NCBI GenBank assembly: GCA_018061225.1 | Contig: JAGOUK010000054.1 | Span: 1 to 7,746, forward strand | Length of the DNA: 7,746 nucleotides | From: Candidatus Omnitrophota bacterium | Lineage (GTDB): Bacteria; Omnitrophota; Gorgyraeia; 2-02-FULL-51-18; JAGOUK01 | Direction: 5' to 3' | Shown: positions 1-6,132 of the stretch, in pieces | Numbering within the stretch: the stretch's first letter is position 1 | Layout: every line of letters begins with the position of its first letter | Position numbers and translations under genes: made by a program | The notes under the pieces: generated by a model | Seen by the model: the letters and a program-made list of their open reading frames with translations, nothing else | What the model was told of the DNA's origin: nothing | Databases searched by the model: none

Positions 1-1900
1 CAGCATAGAATGTGTTCGCCATGTCGATCGGATACCGGTCGAAGATCTGCTCCATATTGGGGCCGAGATATAGGCCGGACGGGTGCTTGTACAGGAGTTC
101 CGCCTTGAAGAAGTGTTCCGGAAAGGACGGCAGCTGGTTGTCGTTGAAGACGGGGTCGCCGTCGAACCTGAAGTCGCTCAGGTTGTAGAGCGTCCTCAGG
201 ACCAGCGAATCGCTCTGACCCGCTCCGCCGCTCACCGCGACCTTGTCCAGCAGGACCGCCCCGGCTCCGAGTTCGACACCCTGGTGGACTGTCTCGGACG
301 GCGCGTTGATCGTTCCCAGCGCCGTTCCAGCGGCGTTATTGAGCGATAAGAGCTCGTTATCGATCACGGACCTGTACCAAGTGACATCCCAGTTGAAGCG
401 GTCGGCGGATCCGCGCGAACCGATCTCAAAGGTGTCGCTCACCTGGCCCTTGTTGGGCCGGAAGTCCCCGGTCGGGGTGCTCATCTCGGAGAACGAGGGC
501 GGTTCATAACTCCGGTTGTAATTGCCGAACAGCTGGACCTCCGGAGTGACGTCGAACAGCAGGCCCGCCTTGGGATTCGCCGCGCGGTAGACCTTCTTGC
601 CGGAATCGTCCCCGTTCACAAAGTAGTAGTCCTGCATATCCCGGGTCGAGTGCAGAAGCTGAAGGCCAGCGACCACGGCCCATCGATCGGCAAAATAGAA
701 CCGGTCCTCAGCGTACAGCGTGCCGTTGACCGCCGTGTTGTCGTTCTCTCCCACGCGGCCGGCGGGCGTTCCGCCGACGCTGGTATACCGGTCGTCATCC
801 ACGGTGCCGATCGCTCCGCTCAAGCCAATGACGAACTCATTCTCCCGGCCCCATAACTCACCCTCATTGACGTAACGGATCTCCGCGCCCCGGTCATCCG
901 TGTCCTGGTCTATAACCTGGAAGATCGGATGATGGAGGTCGAACATTGACCAATAACCGATGAGCTCCAGCCGCCCGTCGTCCTGACGGAGCGTGGTCTT
1001 GACGGCCGCGCGCAAATACTCGAAGTCACGTTTGTAATTGAGTGTCAGGTTGGCGGCATTGGCCTGCTCAGGATCGGCGTTCATCTGCGCCTTCGTCAGC
1101 CCGCCGGCGAGCTTAGACTTCGCGTTGACGTAGGTGAAGTACACGCGCGTTTCGGCGCTGTCCGTCCAGCGGTAGCCCGTGTTCGTATACACGGAATAGT
1201 TATCCTGATCCGTGTGGACGCGGAACCCGTCCTGCTTAAACTGGCTGACCGAGCCGTAAATATCCCACGGGCCGGAAACATTTCCGAAGCTCATCTGAGA
1301 ACGGATGTAGCCGAAGCTGCCGCCTTCAAAACGTGTCTGGAACGGATCCGCCGTATGCCCCGTCGGCGAGACAAAGTTAATGGCGCCGCCCAGCGTTGCC
1401 GCGCCGTATCGGAGCGCGTTGCCGCCGCGGAATACTTCCGTATAATCCACCGCCAGTGGCTCGATGCGCTGCGCTTCGCCTCCGCCGTCCGCGTTGTTGA
1501 GGGGAATCCCGTCCTGCAGCAGCAAAATACCCCTCAAATGAAACGTCCTCTGAAGTCCGGATCCGCGGATGGAAATCCGCGATTCGAGCGACGAGGTGTC
1601 ACGCTGTTGCACATGCAGCCCCGGCACCCAGCCCAAAATGTCCTGCGGGGTCGAAGCGCGTCCCGTCGCGTAGTCCGCCTTATCAACAACGGCAACGCCT
1701 CCGGGTACTTTTTGCATCGCCTCCTTCGCTGCGGCCGCGCCGGGCACCGTCAGCGATCTCTCGGCCGCGTCGGCCGCTTCCGCCGAATCGGCCGTGACGA
1801 CCACTTCCGGAAGTGACACCGCGCTCCCCTGAGCCCAAGCGGGCGCGGCAGCCGTCCATAACAGGGTCAAAAATACAGTAAGCTCGAATATTTTTTTCAT
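1..1900 (-). CDS. TonB-dependent outer-membrane receptor, YncD/FecA-like (C-terminus beyond window)
   Basis: Reading from the ATG at 1900 the frame is open to the window edge, giving 633 residues with no stop or frameshift. A signal peptide (about 1-23, cleaved after AWA) leads into a TonB-box-like segment LPEVVVTA (30-37). The plug domain follows, with RISIRGSG at 108-115, then DGIPLNNADG and RYGAATLGGAINFVSPTG. The rest is an Aro/Tyr-rich beta-barrel with GGLTKAQMN (266-274) and YEPPSFSEM (ending at 473). Such receptors take up a scarce ligand across the outer membrane using TonB-ExbBD energy. The plug sequence and the GGLTKA segment resemble the FecA/YncD(PqqU) branch. From typical lengths, about 60-80 C-terminal residues are missing. 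The ligand is unknown. A small exported Cys/His/Met protein and an SCO protein upstream suggest metal (copper) handling, but I saw no Cys in the visible receptor, and a PQQ-like or siderophore ligand remains possible. The start codon has only a weak GGA Shine-Dalgarno. Confidence 0.93.
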   Translation of the reverse strand, partial: MKKIFELTVFLTLLWTAAAPAWAQGSAVSLPEVVVTADSAEAADAAERSLTVPGAAAAKEAMQKVPGGVAVVDKADYATGRASTPQDILGWVPGLHVQQRDTSSLESRISIRGSGLQRTFHLRGILLLQDGIPLNNADGGGEAQRIEPLAVDYTEVFRGGNALRYGAATLGGAINFVSPTGHTADPFQTRFEGGSFGYIRSQMSFGNVSGPWDIYGSVSQFKQDGFRVHTDQDNYSVYTNTGYRWTDSAETRVYFTYVNAKSKLAGGLTKAQMNADPEQANAANLTLNYKRDFEYLRAAVKTTLRQDDGRLELIGYWSMFDLHHPIFQVIDQDTDDRGAEIRYVNEGELWGRENEFVIGLSGAIGTVDDDRYTSVGGTPAGRVGENDNTAVNGTLYAEDRFYFADRWAVVAGLQLLHSTRDMQDYYFVNGDDSGKKVYRAANPKAGLLFDVTPEVQLFGNYNRSYEPPSFSEMSTPTGDFRPNKGQVSDTFEIGSRGSADRFNWDVTWYRSVIDNELLSLNNAAGTALGTINAPSETVHQGVELGAGAVLLDKVAVSGGAGQSDSLVLRTLYNLSDFRFDGDPVFNDNQLPSFPEHFFKAELLYKHPSGLYLGPNMEQIFDRYPIDMANTFYA

Positions 1901-2004
1901 CGTTATTCCAATTTATTGAATGTATAGACACGCGAGCTCCGGGCCCGGAAGGCCTTTGGAGGACACGAGATCAAAATGGTTGCCGGTTTAAAGCGGGAAG
2001 GAGG

Positions 2005-2367
2005 TCAGCGCTTGGGGACGGGGTCGGGAAGAAAAATCGGCGGCTGTCGGAACGCGGGAGGATCCTTTTCGAACAGGAAGGGCTGCGGCCGAAGATCGGC
2101 CTGCATCACGGCCTCCGATGCGGCATCCATCCCGCCGGCTGATCCCGGGGCGGATGGAGCACGCTCGTCGCCGGTCTGCGCCGTGAAGGACATGCCGGCG
2201 GAGGACGTTTTGGAGAGTGTTGTAGAGGGGGTGAATTGCGTGGAACACATGTGATAAGCGCGGTTGCCGCCGCACGCGGTGGTTTCCTGGGAGGGCGCAA
2301 TGAACGCTCCCAGCGGCTGTATCCACATGAAGAATCCCAAAAAGGTAAAGACGGCGGCTAATTTCAT
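2005..2367 (-). CDS. Small exported protein of unknown function with a Cys-His-Met-Cys motif
   Basis: This gene encodes 120 residues and I do not recognise the family. The N-terminus (MKLAAVFTFLGFFMWIQPLGA) is a typical Sec signal peptide with likely cleavage after Ala21. The predicted mature protein of about 99 residues is low in hydrophobicity and rich in Pro, Ser, Ala and Thr, so it may be largely disordered. It ends in a Pro-rich tail (PPIFLPDPVPKR). The only two cysteines, Cys32 and Cys41, lie in CGGNRAYHMC together with His39 and Met40. All are good soft-metal ligands, or the cysteines could form a disulfide. It lies 104 nt upstream of the receptor gene in the same direction and diverges from an SCO gene, which suggests a periplasmic metal-binding or accessory role; this is inference. 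Support for coding is the signal peptide plus an extended -10 promoter directly before the ATG. An overlapping plus-strand frame (1976-2254) lacks comparable support. Confidence 0.72.
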   Translation of the reverse strand: MKLAAVFTFLGFFMWIQPLGAFIAPSQETTACGGNRAYHMCSTQFTPSTTLSKTSSAGMSFTAQTGDERAPSAPGSAGGMDAASEAVMQADLRPQPFLFEKDPPAFRQPPIFLPDPVPKR

Positions 2368-2373
2368 TCGCGA

Positions 2374-2382
2374 ATTATATCA
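2374..2382 (-). promoter_or_regulatory. Extended -10 promoter for the small exported protein (and probably the receptor)
   Basis: On the minus strand the sequence TGATATAAT reads from 2382 to 2374: a perfect extended -10 element (TGn plus TATAAT). I see no good -35 hexamer at 16-18 nt spacing, which an extended -10 can tolerate. With the usual 7-nt distance, transcription would start at about 2367, the A of the ATG. The mRNA would therefore have no leader, and indeed no Shine-Dalgarno precedes this ATG. A 10-bp perfect palindrome, ATTCGCGAAT (2366-2375), overlaps the start point. Confidence 0.55.
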
Positions 2383-2455
2383 CGCGGTCAATCACGAGCG
2401 ACGCTTCCTCAGACTTGAGCCAAAAGCACGATTCAAACCAAAGCCTGGCCGCTGC

Positions 2456-2484
2456 GTGACATTCATCCGAACCCGAATTAAAAT
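2456..2484 (+). promoter_or_regulatory. Sigma70-type promoter for the SCO gene
   Basis: GTGACA (2456-2461, 5 of 6 to the -35 consensus) is followed after exactly 17 nt by TAAAAT (2479-2484, 5 of 6 to the -10 consensus). The expected start point, about 2491, is one base before the ATG at 2492, so the transcript would be leaderless or nearly so. No Shine-Dalgarno is visible upstream of that ATG, which agrees with this reading. Confidence 0.55.
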
Positions 2485-2491
2485 ACGCTTC

Positions 2492-3085
2492 ATGTCCCCG
2501 ATTAAAAAAAATCCCAGCCTCATTCCCGTCCTGGCCGTTCTCCTTGGCCTGACGATCGTAGGCGGCCTCATGCTGCACCGCATCATTCAAATGGGTTATT
2601 TGGAAAAAGGCGGCTCCCTGCCCGTTTATGGCGAGATGCCGAGTTTCACGCTGACCGAACGCAGCGGCCAAACATTTGGTTTGGCGAATCTCAAAGGCCG
2701 GGTATGGGTGGCGAACATCATCTTCACCCGCTGCGGAGGCCCCTGCCCGTTCATGAGCGCACGGGCCAAGCAGCTGAGCGATAAATTTGAGAGCGCGGTT
2801 GTCGTTTCGTTCACCAGCGACCCGGACTACGACACTCCGGAGGTCCTCCGGAAGTATGCTGACCGCTATAAGGCTGACGCCAAACGGTGGCTATTTTTGA
2901 CCGGTCCCATGGAGGACATTAACCGAATCTCGGAAGGTCTGATGTTCGGCCGGATGGGTCAGCCTGATATGCATAGCACGCGATTCACACTCATCGACTC
3001 CAAGTCACGTATCCGCGGTACTTACGATTCAAATAATCCCGAAGCCCTGGCCCGACTCGACCAGGATCTTCGGGCACTGCTCTAA
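2492..3085 (+). CDS. SCO1/SenC/PrrC-family copper-binding thioredoxin-fold protein
   Basis: The product is 197 residues with a short basic N-terminus, one TM helix at about 10-32 acting as an uncleaved anchor, and a thioredoxin-like domain on the periplasmic side (about 45-197). The family signature is complete: Cys81-GGP-Cys85-Pro (CxxxCP) and His161 in the MHSTRFTLID segment, the three ligands SCO proteins use to bind copper. SCO proteins deliver copper to the CuA site of cytochrome oxidase or act as thiol:disulfide reductases or redox sensors. No oxidase genes are visible here. Instead it diverges from a small Cys/His/Met exported protein and a TonB-dependent receptor, suggesting a local copper-acquisition module (inference). 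The frame is open upstream to 2264, but that start would add 76 non-conserved residues overlapping the divergent gene and promoters. ATG 2492 places the TM helix right after a Lys pair, as expected. The gene converges on otsB, with the two stop codons 6 nt apart. Confidence 0.93.
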   Translation: MSPIKKNPSLIPVLAVLLGLTIVGGLMLHRIIQMGYLEKGGSLPVYGEMPSFTLTERSGQTFGLANLKGRVWVANIIFTRCGGPCPFMSARAKQLSDKFESAVVVSFTSDPDYDTPEVLRKYADRYKADAKRWLFLTGPMEDINRISEGLMFGRMGQPDMHSTRFTLIDSKSRIRGTYDSNNPEALARLDQDLRALL

Positions 3086-3091
3086 TCCGTT

Positions 3092-3880
3092 CTACTTCGC
3101 CGCTCCCAAAAACCCGGTCAAGGCCTTCAAAAAAGTTTCCACTTCCTTCGGCGATTTGAGGCAGTAGCTGGCGTGCGATGTTCTGGGGCGGCCGATCCGA
3201 ATGCTGAGGCCGGATTTGCCGATGACCCTAAACATGTCTTCATCCGTCTCGTCATCCCCCAACACTATCGTGTAAGTGTGCGGGAGCCGGTCTTTGATCA
3301 TCCGAACCGCGTCGCCTTTGCCCCAATTGAGCTTCGGCCGTATTTCCCAGATTTTTTTGCCCTTCCGCCAAATCACCGGGTCCAGCCGGTGAGCCTCGCG
3401 GCATTCATGGATCACCGCGTTAAAAGCACGGCGGCGCGCGGGAGGAAGATTCCGAAAATGAATGCTGATGGTCAGACGCTTATCCTCGACGATAACGTCC
3501 GCAAAGACGCCCAAAACCTTGTGGAGTTTTTGGGCCAGGATCGGCAGGTATTGCGCCTGGTGAAGCGCTTTTTGGAGTCTGACGGAAGCGGTCAATTTAA
3601 AACCGCTGGATTGCATGCCGTGATTCCCGACATAAATCACTCCCGTCATCGCCACCCGCGACTTGACGTCTTGAAGCCCGCGCCCGCTAATGATCACAAT
3701 CTGGCACAGGCTCTTGAGCCGGTTTAAGATGCGCCGCACGCTTCCGGGGAGTTTGGCGGCGCCGGGATGTTTCACGATCGGCGCCAAGGTACCGTCGAAG
3801 TCCAAGAATAGAAGCAGCCGCCCGCGCCGTCTGCCGGACCCGAGGATACGCGACCAGTCTTTATCTAATAAGGTCTTCAC
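3092..3880 (-). CDS. otsB: Trehalose-6-phosphate phosphatase
   Basis: This 262-residue enzyme has the usual OtsB length and removes the phosphate from trehalose-6-phosphate, the second step of the OtsAB route, in the cytoplasm. It is a HAD-superfamily phosphatase with every signature visible: DFDGTLAP at 27-34 (nucleophile Asp27 and acid/base Asp29), ISGRG at 64-68, GNHG at 85-88, EDK and HFR of the cap region (132-134 and 141-143), WGKGDA (186-191, Lys188) and GDDETDEDMF at 208-217 (Mg2+ ligands). The start codon is GTG. Its first bases overlap the otsA stop (GTGA, 3880-3877), with no clear Shine-Dalgarno, so translation is probably coupled to otsA. The gene is last in the visible run of minus-strand genes and ends 6 nt from the stop of the convergent SCO gene, leaving no room for a separate intergenic terminator. 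Confidence 0.96.
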   Translation of the reverse strand: MKTLLDKDWSRILGSGRRRGRLLLFLDFDGTLAPIVKHPGAAKLPGSVRRILNRLKSLCQIVIISGRGLQDVKSRVAMTGVIYVGNHGMQSSGFKLTASVRLQKALHQAQYLPILAQKLHKVLGVFADVIVEDKRLTISIHFRNLPPARRRAFNAVIHECREAHRLDPVIWRKGKKIWEIRPKLNWGKGDAVRMIKDRLPHTYTIVLGDDETDEDMFRVIGKSGLSIRIGRPRTSHASYCLKSPKEVETFLKALTGFLGAAK

Positions 3881-6120
3881 GCGGGACGAATCTGGGCCAG
3901 ATCACTCACAATATCGCCCGCCCAGCGGTAGATATTGCGGTCTTTCACGCCATCGCGCAGCCGCTTCATCCGCGTCTCTTGTTCCGCTTCGGGCATCTCA
4001 AGCGCCGTATGGATGGCTTCGGCAGTCTGTTCCACGTCATAAGGATTGATGATCAACGCGTCGGTCAGGTCACGCGCGGCGCCCGTGAACTGACTGAGAA
4101 TCAGGCTTCCGCGCAGGTCGGCACGCGACGCGACATACTCCTTGGCGACCAGATTCATCCCGTCATGAAGGGATGTGACCATGCATAAATCCGCGGCTCG
4201 GTAGAACGGTTGAATCTCCTTGTGACTGTGATGCTTTTTGAGAAACAAAATCGGCTTCCAACGGGCGGTCTTAAAGCGCGCGTTGATGCGCTCCTCCTCC
4301 GCCGTCACTTCCAGCAAGAACTCGGCGTACTTGGGCACATCGCCGCGGCTCGGCGCTCCGAGTTCCACAAAAGTAAACCGGCCCTGGTATTCCTTGTGCT
4401 GGTCCAAGAAGTACTCGATCGCCCTAAACCGCTCCAAAATACCCTTGGTGTAATCCAACCGGTCCACTCCGACTCCCAAGAGTTCCGCCTCAATGCCGTA
4501 CGGCTTGAGCAGCGCGCGACGGTCGATCGGCATCGGAACCGGAGCGTTGGGAGCATCGCCCGTGAAGTTGATGCTGATCGGGAACGGCTTCACCCAGGTC
4601 GTGTGCCCTTCCCGGTGCACCGTAAAATGCTCATAATCGATCCGGGATTCAAGGTAGCGATCCACCGTCTCCAGGAAGTTGTTGCAATGAAACTGAGTGT
4701 GAAACCCGATAACATCCGCGCCAAGCATCCCCTCGAGCAGTTCGCGGCGCCAGGGACAGATCCCGAACGACTCCGGATTGGGCCATGGAATATGCCAAAA
4801 AATGGACACGCGCGCGTCGGGCCGCCTGTCCTTGATATATCTGGGAAGAAGCGCGAAGTGGTAATCCTGGACAAGGATACACGGGTCCACGTGATCTTCC
4901 GTCTCTTGGACGACCGCGTCAGCAAATCGCTGATTTACTTTCTGATATTGGATCCAATCCTGCGGCCGGAACACCGGCCGAGTGTGGGCGATGTGACACA
5001 ACGGCCATAATCCTTCATTGGAAAATCCCAGATAAAACCCGTTATTTTCCTGCTGCGTCAACCACACCCGGCGAAGCTGATACATCGGCTCTTCCGGCGG
5101 CACCCGAAGCCGTCCCATGGAGTCGGACATTTCGCGGTCGGCATTTCCGGAGCCTTGCGCAACCCAGGTTCCGCCGCAGGCCTTGAGCACCGGCTCAAGC
5201 GCCGTCACCAGCCCGCTGGCCGGCACAATGCATTCGATCTGTCCGCCTTTTTTGAGATGCATATACGGCTCTCGGTTGGCCACGACAAAGATCGAGCGGT
5301 CCTGGAGTTTGCTCACCACCCACTCTTTGAGCCGCTCCGGCGTCCACAACGATTCGGATTCTTGACGCAGTTTGGCCTCGCGCTCGGCGGCCAGTCGGGC
5401 CATTTCCAGACTCTTGGCCAATTTGGAGATCTCTTGCGCCAGAGGACCGAGCACCGCGCGGTCGCCGCTGACGAGCTTGCCGACATTCTCCCCGCGCCGA
5501 ACCCGGCGTATCCAATCCGTCGTCCGCTTGATTGGCGCCATCACCCCCAAATAAATCATCAGCAGCGTCGTCAGCGTCACTAAAAAGGCCTGCGCCAACG
5601 CTCTCCAAAACCCGTCGATCCAAATACGATTGACCCGCTCTTCGATGTAGGTTCGGTCGTGAAAAAGCGTCAGAACGTATTTGACGTTTTCCTCGGTCGG
5701 CAAGGGTACTGAGTAGGTGTGAAGGCGTTTGCGATCCAGCGTCACGAACGCGCCGTGCTCTTCATGAAGCCGCTCGACTGTTTGAATGCTGGAAGACATG
5801 GTCTGCGGTTCGGCCTCGAGAGGTGCCTTAAGAGCTTCCGAAGCAACGAGAAAAGTCCCATTTGAGTCGTATACGGCGGCCCCAACCATCCTCTCACGGT
5901 TCGAAAATTTGTTTAAGATTCTCGCGGCCGAATCCGTAGATTGTTTTTCGAGCAGCGGGCTTAACGATTCCCCGAGAACTTCAGCGATTAGGCTGGACCG
6001 GCGTTCTAGATCAGTCGCAAGGCGTTCGCGCTCACCGTTCGCCCGCCAGAACGCAAACACCGAGGCCACCAGCGCAATAATGAGGATAAGCGGAAAAATA
6101 ATTTTGAAAGCGATGCGCAT
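3877..6120 (-). CDS. otsA: Membrane-anchored trehalose-6-phosphate synthase with sensor-like N-terminus and HAMP-like segment
   Basis: The product has 747 residues, against about 470 for a free-standing OtsA. The C-terminal 470 (about 276-747) form a GT20 glycosyltransferase that joins glucose from a nucleotide sugar to glucose-6-phosphate. Visible motifs are ANRE (281-284), PASGLVTAL (300-308), FSNEGLWP (366-373), QDYH (418-421), FWHIPWPNPE (441-450), GVDRLDYTKG (551-560; Arg554 and Lys559 phosphate contacts), SRGDVPKY (591-598), HDGMNLVAKEY (652-662; Asp653, Glu661) and NPYD (692-695). Ahead of it lie TM1 (about 7-25), an extracytoplasmic domain of about 145 residues with a Cache/PAS-like stretch (GAAVYDSNGTFLVAS, 80-94), TM2 (about 171-193), and a degenerate HAMP-like segment (194-245) running into a charged helix (to about 257). 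The catalytic domain is therefore cytoplasmic and tethered. AGGAGA (6132-6127) lies 7 nt before ATG 6120, favouring that start; in-frame ATGs at 6123, 6150 and 6159 are alternatives. Donor (UDP- or another NDP-glucose) cannot be read from sequence. Confidence 0.95.
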   Translation of the reverse strand: MRIAFKIIFPLILIIALVASVFAFWRANGERERLATDLERRSSLIAEVLGESLSPLLEKQSTDSAARILNKFSNRERMVGAAVYDSNGTFLVASEALKAPLEAEPQTMSSSIQTVERLHEEHGAFVTLDRKRLHTYSVPLPTEENVKYVLTLFHDRTYIEERVNRIWIDGFWRALAQAFLVTLTTLLMIYLGVMAPIKRTTDWIRRVRRGENVGKLVSGDRAVLGPLAQEISKLAKSLEMARLAAEREAKLRQESESLWTPERLKEWVVSKLQDRSIFVVANREPYMHLKKGGQIECIVPASGLVTALEPVLKACGGTWVAQGSGNADREMSDSMGRLRVPPEEPMYQLRRVWLTQQENNGFYLGFSNEGLWPLCHIAHTRPVFRPQDWIQYQKVNQRFADAVVQETEDHVDPCILVQDYHFALLPRYIKDRRPDARVSIFWHIPWPNPESFGICPWRRELLEGMLGADVIGFHTQFHCNNFLETVDRYLESRIDYEHFTVHREGHTTWVKPFPISINFTGDAPNAPVPMPIDRRALLKPYGIEAELLGVGVDRLDYTKGILERFRAIEYFLDQHKEYQGRFTFVELGAPSRGDVPKYAEFLLEVTAEEERINARFKTARWKPILFLKKHHSHKEIQPFYRAADLCMVTSLHDGMNLVAKEYVASRADLRGSLILSQFTGAARDLTDALIINPYDVEQTAEAIHTALEMPEAEQETRMKRLRDGVKDRNIYRWAGDIVSDLAQIRPA

Positions 6121-6126
6121 CATGCT

Positions 6127-6132
6127 TCTCCT
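6127..6132 (-). promoter_or_regulatory. Ribosome binding site deciding the otsA start
   Basis: AGGAGA reads 6132 to 6127 on the minus strand. GGAG ends 7 nt before ATG 6120 and 4 nt before ATG 6123, so 6120 is best placed. The site overlaps the TAG stop of the upstream GH15 gene (6133-6131), so a ribosome finishing GH15 would sit on the otsA initiation site, favouring coupled translation. The longer start at 6159 has no comparable site. Confidence 0.75.

Noticed and set aside
1214..1816. Plus-strand 200-residue frame inside the receptor gene
   Set aside because: Arg-rich composition with no domain, fully antisense to the conserved plug region of the receptor.
1976..2254. Plus-strand frame of 92 residues with GGAGG 12 nt upstream
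   Set aside because: It is antisense to the small exported protein, Gly/Arg-rich without a recognisable domain, and the Shine-Dalgarno spacing is too long. The minus-strand frame has a signal peptide and a promoter.
2264..2491. N-terminal extension of the SCO gene to ATG 2264 (76 extra residues)
   Set aside because: It overlaps the divergent small gene and both promoters, is basic and unlike any SCO N-terminus, and puts the TM anchor deep inside the protein.
2504..2511. Run of eight A in codons 5-7 of the SCO gene as a phase-variation or slippage site
   Set aside because: Lys-rich start of a TM anchor explains it; a single A8 with no other sign of phase switching is weak. A similar A7 at the receptor start also just encodes Lys-Lys-Ile.
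4210..5010. Plus-strand 266-residue frame inside otsA
   Set aside because: Antisense shadow of the GT20 domain in GC-rich DNA; no domain recognised.
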